From positions 45,479,452 to 45,543,451 of the forward strand of contig OZ025244.1 in assembly GCA_964019155.1 (NCBI GenBank): DNA of 64,000 nucleotides, given 5' to 3'. This DNA is from Osedax fenrisi. Taxonomy: Eukaryota; Annelida; Polychaeta; Sabellida; Siboglinidae. Of the stretch, positions 1-11,150 are shown in pieces; position 1 is the first letter of the stretch; each line of letters starts with the position of its first letter. The notes under the pieces were generated by a model. It had not been told where the DNA came from. It saw only the letters and a list, made by a program, of their open reading frames with translations, and did no database searches. A program made the translations under genes and the position numbers.

Positions 1-690
1 TAATCTAGTATTACAAGATTATATGTATCCTTATAGTCATCCTTATAGTCATACAAGTCAATAAGAATTAGTAAATATCATGATGGTTTAAATATTAAAT
101 AAATAGAAATAATAAATCTTCTTTAATCATTTCACATATACTACAATATACAGTATTTATATACACTTATCTATTTGCTTACATTAAGTTATTCTAATTT
201 ATGATTTGATATATTTTAATTAAGAATATTATATTACTATTATTTTATTATTTATAGTCCACAATTGTATTATACTAATTCACATCATGAATATATATCT
301 GCTTTCTAATATAACTAAATCTTATATAGAAATAATCTACAATGGACCAATTCTTATTATTGTATGATCTATTATTTACTCAAACATGATTTTAAATATA
401 TCATCAGATTTTATAATACTATTTTATAATTATTATAGAATTTACATTAGTTAAATTTTATAACTAAATAGAAAATATATTTTATCAATTATACAAATTT
501 AAATTTTATAATTAATTTATTAAATCCTAATTAATAATAGATAACTTAATTTTTACATAATATTTACTAAAATATATTTTTAAATAATATAATACTAGTT
601 AATAATAATTAATAAATGTATATTATTTACATAGAAACTATATTTTATCAATTATACAATTAATTTAAAATTTAAAAATTAGTTTATTTA
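1..690. other. AT-rich stretch, no gene seen
   Basis: Very AT-rich sequence without a convincing ORF. From about 300 onwards it loosely resembles 5190-5450, so it may be the decayed outer edge of the segmental duplication that carries the ZNRF copies. Nothing else is supportable. Confidence 0.5.
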
Positions 691-897
691 AATTGTTAAA
701 TTAAATTTTGAGACATGGTAAATAAAAAATGATGTAAGATAAATATATATAAATTATTTGATTGAATATGATCACAAATAATGCTGCAAAATAAAAATAC
801 TGTTGAAATAATGAAATATAACATATGACAGTCCATATTTCACTCATCATATCTCATCTTCTCTTCGTCACTCCTTCAAACTTATGAAATATGTATT

Positions 898-1732
898 CGG
901 GATACGATATGTTCTTCTTGAACCAGCAGTCTATGCAACTGTTAGGCGGGTAGGGTGTTAGAGGTGAGTCATAGAATACTGTCATGCAATGATTCATGTG
1001 TATGAGGGGTTATACAAGTTACTTAGGTTGTATGAGTATCTATACTTTGTGAATACTTATAAGTAATATCTAATCAGCCTATAATCATTAGATAACTGAG
1101 ATAAGAGTGATAATAACGACTAGAGATCACCACACACATGGTAGTACAGACCTCTTGTGGTATACACACAGACAAGGCAGTCTATCTATCACATTGCCAG
1201 CATCTAGGATGTCCAGACAGATAGCACACTCTACGTTCCTGTTCTCAGCGAGCATTTCTTCTGTAGGGTGTGTGGTATACGGGTGTGAAATAAGAGGGCG
1301 ACGAGTTAATTCATATGTAAAACTTAACTTAAACAAACAGTCGTGACTGATGTGTTTATAAGGGTACGCGCTACGCGCGTGTTATGGGTATGTTTACTAG
1401 TTTACATGTAAAAGATAGGACAATTTTTAAAAATGATAACTTTTTATTTAAGATTATTTATTGATAATTTTTGTTTGTTTATAACTTTACCTTATACAAA
1501 ATATCCCTTTTCTCTATATTTTACATGTAAACTCATGAACGCTGCGCATAACCTTAAAGTGTTCACAATGAAATGTGTGAGTGGATACCCATATATATTA
1601 GTGCGACAATAGAATGATGCAATTATATAATAGAATCATTGTAGTTGATGCGAGGCTTCTGATAGCACTCCTCGAGATGGACATCAAACTGATCAGAGGA
1701 TATGACTCTTTAACAAAGAGTACATCGCACCG
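898..1732 (-). pseudogene. ZNRF: ZNRF-like RING ligase pseudogene (copy A)
   Basis: Three blocks match the exons of the intact copy at 6643-7641. The zinc-finger exon (1637-1732) has an in-frame TAA after the second Cys of the CxxC, and its donor GT is changed to AT. The RING exon (1152-1260) is still open and still reads ECAICLDILDAGNVIDRLPC, with Thr to Ile and Ala to Asp relative to copy B. The last exon (to 938) begins CIDCWFKKNRSYPEY: the RING Cys has become Tyr, and the terminal HPSD-stop is lost at a deletion junction. The stop, the broken splice site and the lost Cys together mark it as dead. Only the RING exon looks well preserved. Confidence 0.85.
1399..1533. mobile_element. short inverted-repeat element in ZNRF intron, copy A
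   Basis: Ends are inverted repeats of the form AGTTTACATGTAAAAGATAG, enclosing an A/T-rich core. The same element sits at the homologous place in copy B (7314-7441). A target duplication could not be fixed, so the superfamily is unknown. Confidence 0.6.
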
Positions 1733-1844
1733 CTGTGTTGGGGGGTGGTGGTCATTAGGAAGTGGGGGTAGGGGTTGTTAGGAAGTGTGAACAGATTACA
1801 CAGTTAATACATTCACTTAGCTGAATAAATAATTGCGCTCGATA

Positions 1845-2190
1845 TATATATATATCATGTAGGTTAGTGGATAAAGTATTATATAGAGCATATTGGATCT
1901 ACAAATGATCAACGAAGATTACGAATACATATAAATATTTGAATAAAAAAGTTACATTAACGAAATGATTACGAGATGACATATATAATGGAAAATAATT
2001 ATGTATCGAATATGAGTATATATCATAATTAAATTATTATCAAAGTACTGATATTATATTAATACATGATAGTATTATATTTTGATGTCAGAATGTTCAA
2101 TGTTATTATTATAAAATCATTTTCTAAACAACAGATAATAATTGTGATTAAAGTAAAGATAATTAAATATATAGATATGGGTTTATAAAT
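1845..2190. other. AT-rich spacer, nothing recognised
   Basis: Spacer between the ZNRF pseudogene block and the hypothetical ORF at 2237. It contains short TA runs and no coding signal. Confidence 0.5.
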
Positions 2191-2236
2191 ATATATATAT
2201 TGAGCTGTAGGAGAATGAGGTGAAAGCTCGACCGCG

Positions 2237-2704
2237 GTGGATCAATTGCAGCAGACTTTCGACGATTTCAATGAGAAGATGAAAAATAGCTGTACACGTC
2301 TTTTTGATTCTATAAACAATTCGGAAAGGAAACTTGCGGAGTGCCAAGAACTACTTAGACATGGTAAGAAAGTATATTATGCTAAAATTTCAATTAATGA
2401 TAAATTGAAAGGAAACCTCTGTAATGTGGCCTGCCACTACCCCAAACCTAGTGACCAATGGTGTAGCCCCGCTGCAGCCCCAGTACCACAACCAACAGCA
2501 GCAACCACTTTCCAGTTCAACTCTAAACAAATCAAGATTCAGAATTTCATCGCAGAACAGGAACAGCTTAAGGCAGATAAGGATATCAGTGTAGAAGAAG
2601 AGCCAAGTACAACCTCTGCAGACGTAGCTTTGTATGCACCTATTCATTTGAAAGATATACTAAACCATTCTCTACCCATTCTAAAATCAAATAGAAGGTG
2701 TTAA
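2237..2704 (+). CDS. hypothetical protein, possible exon(s) of an unknown gene
   Basis: Open frame of 155 codons beginning at a GTG, so the true start is probably an upstream exon rather than this codon. Base composition is clearly less AT-rich than the surroundings, which supports past or present coding. Residues 1-40 look like an amphipathic coiled coil (DDFNEKMKNSC, NNSERKLAECQELL). A good donor sequence (GTAAGA) follows codon 42, so residues 43-60 may be intron. Residues 75-95 are Ala/Pro/Gln-rich and the tail is acidic (DKDISVEEEPS). The family was not recognised. The 3' end runs into the ~215-bp tandem repeat, so the last residues may be repeat-derived. It could equally be a gene fragment carried by a repeat. 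Confidence 0.4.
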   Translation: MDQLQQTFDDFNEKMKNSCTRLFDSINNSERKLAECQELLRHGKKVYYAKISINDKLKGNLCNVACHYPKPSDQWCSPAAAPVPQPTAATTFQFNSKQIKIQNFIAEQEQLKADKDISVEEEPSTTSADVALYAPIHLKDILNHSLPILKSNRRC

Positions 2705-2705
2705 G

Positions 2706-4144
2706 ATAAAGAAGGTGCCAAATAAGCTAATACCCCCAGAGTACAAATTAGAGACTACCATTCTGTAGTAAAGGTATATCTTTATTATATAGACCAACAT
2801 TTGGAAGAGTTATTAAGGTTTAGTAATATATAAATATATTATTAATTATTTATATTACACCTAAAGGGGATCCCGCACATAACACGCAATTTACCAATTT
2901 CGTGTATAAATAGATAGGAAAAATATGGGTCCACTAAAAAAAATAGAACTGATATTCTATTCATTCAATTGACCTATTTTTTTTGTAATGTATTCATAAC
3001 ATATACATGCATAGGAAAATAGAAAGTTATTTTTAATATTATTATTTATTATATTATATATATCTAAATTAAAAATTAGCGATACAAAAATTATGGTATT
3101 TCTATAGAAATTATCATTTTATACAATGAATTCTATACATTTTATTAATTATCTCTCTATTTTACTATTCATATAACTAAATTCTATATAAAGCAAAACA
3201 AATGAATATTATAATTATAATAGTTTTTATGTTCTATATTTTTGAATGCACATACCTACCGCGAAATAATTATTCTGAGAAAACAGCGTTTGAAGTTTGA
3301 CAGCATAAAAATGTAATATTGAATAGTATATAATATAGCATTATCGTCATAAAACATATTTTTATGCCATTTCTAGATTGAATTCATATCTAATTTTTGT
3401 ATAGATACTAAAAAACACTACAATAAGTATTATTATGTAATAAACAAATATATAAAAAAAAAAATTATCATCACTTTAAATGTGCGGGATCCCCTTAATG
3501 AATATTTAAAATAAGTGGAAAAATCTTATCCAAACGAACAAAAATGTACTAAAGGTTATAAAGAAGGTGCCAAATAAGCTAATACTCCCAGAGTGCAAAT
3601 AAGAGACTACCATTCAGTAATAAAGGTATATCGTTAATATATAGACCAACATTTGGAAGAGTTCTTAAGGTTTAGTAATATATATATTATTAATTATTTA
3701 TATTACACCTTAATGAATATTTAAAATAAGTGGAAAAATCTATCCAAACGAACAAAAATTTACTAAAGGTTATAAAGAAGGTGCCAAATAAGCTAATACT
3801 CCCAGAGTGCAAATAAGAGACTACCATTCAGTAATAAATGTATATCGTTAATATATAGACCAACATTTGGAAGAGTTCTTAAGGTTTAGTAATATATATA
3901 TTATTAATTATTTATATTACACCTTAATGAATATTTAAAATAAGTGTAAAAAGCTTATCCAAATGAACAACAATTTACTAAATGTTATAAAGAAGGTGCC
4001 AAATAAGCTAATACTCCCAGAGTGCAAATAAGAGACTACAATTATGTAATAAAGGTATATCGTTAATATATAGACCAACATTTGCAAGAGTTCTTAAGGT
4101 TTAGTAATATATATATATATATTATTAATTATTTATATTACACC
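2706..4144 (+). repeat. four tandem ~215-bp units, first interrupted by a MITE
   Basis: Units start with AAAGAAGGTGCCAAATAAGC at about 2708, 3560, 3774 and 3989. After subtracting the 629-bp insertion at 2866-3494 the periods are 219, 214 and 215 bp. Units 2 to 4 are nearly identical and unit 1 is more diverged. The uninterrupted units give the empty-site sequence for the insertion, which is CACC-TTAA-TGAAT. Confidence 0.85.
2866..3494. mobile_element. TTAA-flanked MITE (piggyBac-like), first copy
   Basis: Terminal inverted repeats GGGGATCCCGCACAT and ATGTGCGGGATCCCC. The right flank is TTAA and the left flank is TAAA, while the neighbouring empty repeat units read TTAA once at the same spot. 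TTAA duplication is typical of piggyBac-type transposases. No coding capacity was seen in its 629 bp, so it is non-autonomous. Related elements lie at 58672-59421 and probably 4149-4855. Confidence 0.8.
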
Positions 4145-4148
4145 TTAA

Positions 4149-4855
4149 AGTGATATCGCTATATCCATATATGGATAAATTTGTTAAAATCTGAAAAAGC
4201 AAAAATTATTTTATTATGTACTATTATTAGTCAATTGATTAATAATGTTATTTAGAAACTGTGAACAAATTATATATGAAAGCATTCTAGAAATAGCATA
4301 TTTTATAGAATGCCTTTTTTAAATAAATTATTTTGTTGTTGAAAACTACATCCAAAACTAATATAAATTGTTATATAATGTTTTATATTCAATATATAAA
4401 TTCTATTAAAAATACTATTTCATAATATTGATTTTGTATTAGCTAAATGTATAATTTATTTAAATTCTATTGAATTTATTTATTTTTGACTTTTTAAATT
4501 CGTGTTTAGATAAAAGTACTGAAGCGATCCACCTAATTACTTTTGCTATATATAAAAAAACATATGTATGCACATTTCCAGAGCGAAAATATTATGTATT
4601 GGATTTTATAAAATTGGTAAACAAATAAAATAAAATAAAAGTATGTCTATTATTATACATATAAAATATATATTTTTTAATGTTGTTGTCACTAGGATTA
4701 TAGATACGAATGTCCTTTTAATATAACACATTTTTTTTTTTAATTCATTGAAGATGTATTTAGAAACACTCACTAAATGGAGGCAATGCTTTCCCATTAT
4801 ATATATATATTTACATGTAAATTCAACAAAATGGTAGTCCCATGGCGATATCCAG
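4149..4855. mobile_element. probable second TTAA-flanked MITE
   Basis: Bounded by TTAA at 4145-4148 and 4856-4859, with short inverted ends around GATATCGC. Its position exactly at the TTAA that ends the last ~215-bp unit, and internal motifs shared with 2866-3494 and 58672-59421 (for example near 4580), support a family member. The ends match less well than in the other two copies. Confidence 0.5.
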
Positions 4856-4859
4856 TTAA

Positions 4860-5440
4860 TTCCTTAATGTAGAAATGCAATCACATCAAAGTGACATAAT
4901 ATATGTGTGAATGTATAATATACACTGTATATGCAAGTGTAATTACATTTGTGTATGTATGTTTTAAAATAATAAATACAATATTAATATGTTATAATAT
5001 ATTAATAGGATATAATTTGATAAATAAATTACATTATATATATATATATATATTAAATATAATAAAATTCATTTCAAAAAATATAATCAAATTAAATTAA
5101 ATTAGAAATAAATCAATAAATAATGTAACTTAAATGATAAAAAGACATATATATTATTAGAAGGATAAAGCAAGAGTGATATACCCGATTATCTATTTTA
5201 TAACTAAATCCTACACTATTTAAATAAATGAAATAATCTACTATACGCTATTTTTGGATAATATTATCTATATATATATTAATACAATTTATTTTTTATA
5301 TTTTATCAAATCATATTATAATAGTTTACAGGTATTACAGAATTTACATTATTTAAATTTTACTACTACATAAAATATATTTTATTATAATATATAATAA
5401 TAAATGTAATTTAAATTTTAAAATTAGTTTATTTTTAAAT
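4860..5440. other. AT-rich spacer, nothing recognised
   Basis: Short TA runs and no credible coding frame. The right half begins the weak similarity to 300-700 that marks the outer edge of the segmental duplication. Confidence 0.4.
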
Positions 5441-6571
5441 AGTTAAATAAAATCATAAGATATGGTTAATGAAAAATATAATTTAAGATAAATATATATA
5501 TAATTTATTTGATTGAATATAATCACAAAACATGCTGCAAAATAAAAATACTTTTGAAATAATGAAATAACATATGACAGTCCATCTTTCCCTCTCAGTG
5601 CATCTTTCCTCCTCCACCTCCTTCAATCTGATGATGAAGATGATGAATCATACTGCGTACGTATTGCCAGCAATAGGTACGAGCCGAATTATCGCTCGAG
5701 ATGTATTCTCTTCATAGCTTATAGATGTCAGTAGTTATCAAGGTGAAGGTGAAGGTAAAACAGAGGTGAGGTGAAACATTCACGTATATTAGTATATAGG
5801 TTGTATAACTTACGCGTATATATATATATATATACGTATGAGTGTGTGAATATATACACAGATATATTAGCAAATTAAATAATAATAATAATAATAATCG
5901 TAATAATAATCGATGTAAAATAGGTATGGCAACTATTATATGTATGTATATATGTGTATATGTATATGTATGCTGGTATTTACAATGTGATAGGGTGGGG
6001 GGGGGCGTGGCTAAACACTTAGGGGCGTGGCTAAACACTTTGGGGCGGAGCTAACACGCCTGCCAGCGTGCGTTAATACTTGTAATTATGTTCACAGGAT
6101 CATTATTAGTGGGGTAGTGGCGACGGATAGAATTCATGGAGTTCTATGTGTATGTGTGGGTGTGCACTAGATACATATGCATGTGCGTGTGTATGTGTAT
6201 ATGCATATATAGAAGAAACGTACAGCTTACACGAGGGACGGTTGAAACTCTAGTTAAGGCAGCAGATACAACATATCCCGTGATAATAGTAATAGTAGTA
6301 GTAGTAGTAGTAGTGGTAGTAGTAGTAGTAATAGATGCAGTATATTATTTTGTTTATATATATAAATATATATATGTACATGAACTGTTGAATTATTATA
6401 TATATATAGGTATATGTATAGGTATATACGTAATACACATGTGCCTGTACTATATTCGTGTACTTATCAATGTATATGTGAGAATAAAAAGTAGTTACTA
6501 TGGAGAGCATTAAAGTATCTGGTGAGGGCGGAGCAGGGGGTGTGTATAGATCAGGGGGGCGTGTGTCTGTA

Positions 6572-6607
<36 letters not shown>

Positions 6608-6642
6608 TAGAGAGTAGGGGGCTACGGTATCGGTGACATGGG

Positions 6643-6700
6643 CTAGTCACTAGGGTGTTCGGGACACGATCTGTTCTTCTTGAACCAGCAGTCTATGCAA
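6643..6700 (-). CDS. ZNRF: ZNRF last coding exon
   Basis: Acceptor CCTAACAG precedes 6700 and the stop TAG is at 6643-6645. It encodes the last RING cysteines (CIDCWF, RSCPEHP). Confidence 0.88.
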
Positions 6701-7641
6701 CTGTTAGGCGGGTAGGGCGTTAGAGGTGAGTCATAGAATACTGTCATGCAATGAGTCATGTACATGAGAGGAGTTATAATAGTCACTGAGCTTATATACA
6801 GGATATTGTGTTTTGGTTAGGGTAGTTATTGCACTTATATCTATAGTATAGTATAGTTCGCACAGATTTCATAGTTAGGCATATCATGTTATATATATAT
6901 ATATTAATGTGTTTATTATGATTATATATCCTATCTATACTTTGTGAATACTTATAAGTAATATCTAATCTGCCTATAATCATTAGATAGCTGAGATAAG
7001 AGTGATAATAACGACTAGAGATCACCACACACATGGTAGTACAGACCTCTTGTGGTATACACACAGACAAGGCAGTCTAGCTATCACATTGCCAGCATCT
7101 AGGGTGTCCAGACAGATAGCACACTCTACGTTCCTGTTCTCAGCGAGCATTTCTTCTGTAGGGTGTGTGGTATACGGGTGTGAAATAAGAGGGCGACGAG
7201 TTAATACATATGTAGAACTTAACTTAACACAACAGTCGCGACTGATGACTCTAATCTGGTGTTTATAATGGTTTCTATACATTACAATATTAAGGGTACT
7301 CGCAATGTTTAATAGTTTACATGTAAAAGATAGGGAAATTTTTAAAAGACGATAAATTTTTATTTAATATCATTTTTTTATAATTTTTTTTCTTTATACT
7401 CTATAAACATATCCCTTTCCTCTATCTTTTATATGTAAACTCACGAATGTTGCGTATAACCTTAAATTATTTACAATAAAATTTGTGAGTGGATACCCAT
7501 ATATATTAGTGCGACAACAGAATGATGCAACATATATAATAGAACCATTGTAGTTGATACGAGGCTTCTGATAGCACTCCTCGATATGGACATCAAACTG
7601 ATCAGAGGACATGACTCTTGAACAAAGAGGACATCGCACTG
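6643..7641 (-). CDS. ZNRF: ZNRF1/2-type E3 ubiquitin ligase, C-terminal exons
   Basis: Three minus-strand exons join in phase: 7546-7641, 7047-7155 and 6643-6700. The first carries a CxxC zinc-finger half (RCPLCSRVMSSDQFDVHIEEC) followed by KPRINYN, the segment that precedes the RING in ZNRF proteins. The second carries the start of the RING (ECAICLDTLDAGNVIARLPC, then LCVYHKR). The third finishes it (CIDCWFKKNRSCPEHPSD and stop). The ending NRSCPEHPSD matches the known ZNRF1/ZNRF2 C-terminus. Family members are membrane-anchored RING ligases acting at endosomal, lysosomal and plasma membranes. The N-terminal exon, expected to hold a myristoylated Gly, was not found; the reading frame enters through an acceptor near 7642. 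All splice sites are intact, unlike the paralogue at 898-1732. Confidence 0.88.
7047..7155 (-). CDS. ZNRF: ZNRF exon, first half of RING
   Basis: Acceptor CCCTACAG precedes 7155 and donor GTCTGT follows 7047. It encodes the first RING Cys pair (CAIC), the third Cys (LPC) and the YH of the His ligand. Length is 109 bp, identical to copy A. Confidence 0.88.
7314..7441. mobile_element. short inverted-repeat element in ZNRF intron, copy B
   Basis: Same element as at 1399-1533, with ends AGTTTACATGTAAAAGATAG and its inverted partner. It lies wholly inside the intron between the zinc-finger and RING exons. Confidence 0.6.
7546..7641 (-). CDS. ZNRF: ZNRF exon, zinc-finger part
   Basis: Acceptor AG lies just above 7641 and donor GTTCTA just below 7546. 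It enters needing two bases and leaves with one, which the next exon completes. An alternative acceptor three bases downstream (exon from 7638) would keep the frame. Confidence 0.85.
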
Positions 7642-7750
7642 CTATTTTGGGGGGGGGGTAGTGGTTAGGAAGTGTGGGTATGGGTTGTTAGGAAGTGTGA
7701 ACAGATTACATAATTAATACATTCACTTAGCTGTAAAATAATTATCTGTA

Positions 7751-8370
7751 AAAATAATAAAATGATGTAATTATATAATAAAGATGCCTCTACTTAATGA
7801 TATATAGTTTTTTATTTCTGAGAGACGCAGATATATTATTCCACAATCTTTAGTAACTTTATACAATGAGATATAGTTTACAAGATATCATATTAATCAC
7901 TGTATTAGTCATTTAAACTGATTATACCTAACCACCAGTATAATTGGTATTGCAAGAGATTACATATACAGGCTTTTATATTTACACGAGTTAAATAGAG
8001 TTAGAATTGATTTTCTATAAATAATTGAGTTAAACTGTATTCTATTGGCTTCGTTTTATCGAAGCTCATACAAATAGATATATACTTCAAGTATAGTGAA
8101 AGGTATCCTGAAACTGGTATTATAATCAAAATCACGTTTATGTAAAGTTTGTATTAATTTTAATAAATAATATTGCATTCAGAAATGATCATTATACTAG
8201 TCATTTGAAATTTGCGCATAATGAAAAATGTATTGAATGTATTAATAAATATAAGTTAGATAAAGATTTTTAGTTGATAAAACTATAATAAAATTAACCC
8301 ATATTATGGTGGAAAAAAAACAATATTTACAATTTAATATTCCGAAAGATATTATAATATGGTTCTTAAG
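7751..8370. other. AT-rich spacer, nothing recognised
   Basis: No coding frame, repeat family or RNA gene recognised. Confidence 0.4.
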
Positions 8371-8374
8371 CTGC

Positions 8375-8580
8375 GATCACATCTAACGATTTTGCTGCAA
8401 ATTTGCTGTAAAATCACAATGAACAAAATCGTCAGGCGTGAACACCATAACAAAATTGATGCAAAATTATGAGCAAAAAAACATTCACGAGCAAAATCAC
8501 TGCAAAATCGCAGCAAAATTGAAAAGCAAACATGACGAGAATTCGTGCAAAATGTTGTCCGAACGCAAAGACTTTTCTAT
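8375..8580. repeat. GCAAAAT-rich segment, possible transposon terminus
   Basis: Dense, irregular repeats of GCAAAAT/GCAAAATC flank the short MADF-type ORF that begins at 8616. This looks like the subterminal repeats of a DNA transposon, but no end could be paired with another. Confidence 0.35.
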
Positions 8581-8615
8581 AATTATTGATAAACAATAAA
8601 CAAGCATTATTTAAA

Positions 8616-8711
8616 ATGTCCGATGATAATACATTAAGTATTGTTTCTTTATATCAAGCAAACAGATGTCTGTGGGATCCCGCAAACCGGGATTACTGCA
8701 ATACAATTTAG
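8616..8711 (+). pseudogene. MADF/Myb-SANT-like N-terminal fragment
   Basis: A 31-codon ATG ORF ending at TAG. The peptide contains LSIVSLYQANRCLWDPANRD, which resembles the start of MADF (Adf-1/Myb-SANT-like) domains, where a helix is followed by CLWDP and an aromatic residue. Such domains are common in the accessory DNA-binding protein of PIF/Harbinger transposons and in some host regulators. Only the first helix and Trp region are present, so this is a first exon or a remnant. No donor is obvious before the stop. Confidence 0.4.
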
Positions 8712-8838
8712 AAAAATAAGCTTCTATAGCAATTAAAAATTGATTTGGTTTTTATATTAAGAAGATAGTGAAGAAAAAATATTATCTAATACAATTATAA
8801 TAATATTATTGATAGTTAACATATTTTAGTTTTCAGAA

Positions 8839-9076
8839 ATGAATATGAATTGTAAAGTTGAACTTGTTGAACCCGCTGATTCTGAATCTAATGAAGAGAG
8901 CATGATAATTCATTCTAGTACTGATACTAGTCGAGCTAGCCCAAGGCCAGTCACTTCAAATTCACGTTGCAAAACACCCTTAACCCCAGCAAAAGATCAT
9001 ATATACAAGGATCCGAATAATTCTGGCAAAAGAAAACAAAGTATCATTTGGGAACATTTATGCTGTGTACAAAAAG
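8839..9076 (+). pseudogene. BED-finger N-terminal exon, hAT/ZBED type
   Basis: An exon preceded by the acceptor TTTTCAG and followed by the donor GTAAAC. About 79 residues begin MNMNCKVELVEPADSESNEE, are Ser/Glu/Pro-rich, and end SGKRKQSIIWEHLCCVQK. The (K/R)R..SxxWEH motif is the aromatic start of a BED zinc finger as found in hAT transposases and domesticated ZBED genes. The Cys and His half is not found nearby. Because 14651-15830 holds a similar, clearly decayed gene, this is more likely a transposon remnant than a host gene. Confidence 0.45.
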
Positions 9077-9179
9077 GTAAACCTGGTTATATACATATAC
9101 TTATAATTAATGTGCTTCTATTCTATAATATACGTAATATAATTTATATTATAACATATTTTATTATATGATATATAAT

Positions 9180-10445
9180 TTATAAAACCATATGGTTAAT
9201 AATATTAATTGAATTTCATTAATTTGAATGACAAACAAGATGGCCCAGACATTAGATTGCACCAAGACATGCTCGGTTAATATCAGTGTTATTGGTGATA
9301 GAACTAGATGCACGCACCATCACTAAGCTACCCATATACAATACGCTAACACCCATGTTTACAAGCTTCATCAAACTAACAATATTTAAGCAAATATTTA
9401 AAAAAATCATTATTAATTTTATATATATATATGAAGTAGAGAGGATATACGATAGGAATTTAGTGCACAACACACGCACTTAAATATAACTGATTAATAA
9501 TAGGCACTTCTAGATAATAAGTTGATGGATAAGGAGTGTACGTGATATATATTACTAATAATTGACACTTGCACTAGTTTGGCTAAGGTAACTATAATGT
9601 TTAAATTGTATAATCGTATAACTACGATAATACTTATGCAGGTCTTTTGTTAGCGAATTGCTAATAAAACTATTGAAACTATACTCGTGCGAACCCCTTC
9701 TTGGCCATACTACATATATATATATATATAGATTTTCATAATAAATTGATTACTAATATTAATAAATAGTACATTTATATATTCTATTATTAATTTATTT
9801 CATATATTATCTCATAAAATATCTATGTATACAGAAAATTATATATAAAAATATTTACTACTTATTATTTTTTAATCAAGTTACATTTTTTTAATTTTAT
9901 ATTCTATATATTATGAACTTCATCCAATCAAAAAGGATAGAGAAGAAGTGTATTGAAAATGAAGAATAATAAACTATGCACTAAAGTACAGCCACTAAAA
10001 AGAATCAAACGCTAGTATTATTATACACTATATTGAGTTTTTCATCTCAAGAAAACCTTCTATAGATCATTCAAAAGAGACAACATGAATTTAATTGACT
10101 ATTTATATAATCTATTTTCTATATGTATTGATGACAATAGAGAAGACAACTAATGGTATAATGATCTACTTAATAGTGTAGAGTAATGAGATCATTACTT
10201 AATGTTTATTTATTACTTAGTGAACAAAAGTCTATATCTAAAAAATATAAACAATAGATGTATTCACATTCTATATATATATAATGTATAAATCATAATG
10301 ATACATTGCTTGCATATTGTAAATGTATGCATAGTAACTTGTATTATTATTAGTATATCATAACAAACAGCTATATACAGTATATTCATATTATATATAT
10401 ATAATTTATACTATAGATGTTATTATATATTAATATTAATATATT
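9180..10445. other. AT-rich spacer with overlapping minor ORFs
   Basis: Apart from opposed short ORFs at 9252-9483 with no recognisable product, nothing was seen. Confidence 0.35.
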
Positions 10446-10449
10446 ATAT

Positions 10450-10472
10450 GATAGATAGATAGATAGATAGAT

Positions 10473-10534
<62 letters not shown>
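10450..10534. repeat. (GATA)n followed by (TA)n microsatellite
   Basis: About six GATA units run into roughly 60 bp of alternating TA. A SINE begins immediately after it. Confidence 0.9.
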
Positions 10535-10537
<3 letters not shown>

Positions 10538-10540
10538 AAA

Positions 10541-10830
10541 CTGCCTGTGTGGCTCAGTGGCTAAGGCGTCAGACACACAAGCAGTAGGACACAGGTTCGA
10601 GCCTCGTCCGGACCATTAATTAATTATATAAAATGGGTCTTAAAATATTATTTAGAAGTGATCTTATATAATTGTGTATAAATAAATTATTGGCTCTCGT
10701 TAAAACCATGGATGCCTTAACATGAGAACGGCTTCGAAGGGAATTAGAGCCATATATAGTTAAAAGTGAAAACTTCATCTAAGTTCCTGGATGGGATGAA
10801 AGGACTCCACCAAATAAAAAATAATAATAT
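10541..10830 (+). mobile_element. tRNA-derived SINE, full-length copy
   Basis: The 5' part folds like a tRNA head, with an A box (TGGCTCAGTGG, about 10550-10560) and a B box (GGTTCGAGCC, 10594-10603). A ~190-bp body follows and ends in GGACTCCACC plus an A-rich tail. Three more copies lie in the window (13888-14113, 43038-43268 and 49587-49865) and share the body motif CTCGTTAAAACCATGGAT or its complement. The A and B boxes would be its internal pol III promoter. The LINE partner is unknown. Confidence 0.85.
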
Positions 10831-10834
10831 ATAG

Positions 10835-11112
10835 TATATCGAGTGTTAAATACATACACAATGACATGAAACAATAATTTAATAATAATTAATAAATGAA
10901 AAAAAATGGCAAACATGTAGAAGATTTTATTACAGAGAATAGATTGCCAATGTCAAAATCTAAAAAAAGAAAAGGTAAACTTTGGACGCATACACATCCC
11001 AACAGTACAAATCGCAAATAGATTATTTGTTAATAAACTTAAGTGGAAAATAATGCTCATAATTGTGTATAATAAATTTGAAGGGTCGGCTCTGATCATT
11101 GCAAATTATATA

Positions 11113-11150
<38 letters not shown>

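Larger units (their letters stand above)
700..1830 (-). repeat. segmental duplication, copy A (contains ZNRF pseudogene)
   Basis: This block aligns by eye with 5440-5590 followed directly by 6660-7750. About 1 kb present in copy B (5600-6660) is missing here, and the junction falls near 897-900 inside the last ZNRF exon. Shared content includes all three recognised ZNRF exons and a ~130-bp inverted-repeat element in the same intron. The insertion of that element therefore predates the duplication. Confidence 0.8.
5440..7750 (-). repeat. segmental duplication, copy B (contains intact ZNRF exons)
   Basis: Counterpart of 700-1830. It keeps a block at 5600-6660 that copy A lacks. That block holds GC-richer sequence: a repeated GGGGCGTGGCTAAACACTT motif at about 6003-6050, a (GTA)n tract near 6290-6330 and a (TG)n tract at 6571-6604. 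Confidence 0.8.

Noticed and set aside
6136..6513. Val/Tyr/Ile-rich frames on both strands
   Set aside because: Driven by the (GTA)n tract and TATA-rich sequence; no family or splice support.
9252..9483. Overlapping open frames on both strands
   Set aside because: No domain, no splice context; the two strands exclude each other.
10541..10612. Possible tRNA gene
   Set aside because: Has A and B boxes, but is the head of a SINE with three other copies and a shared body.
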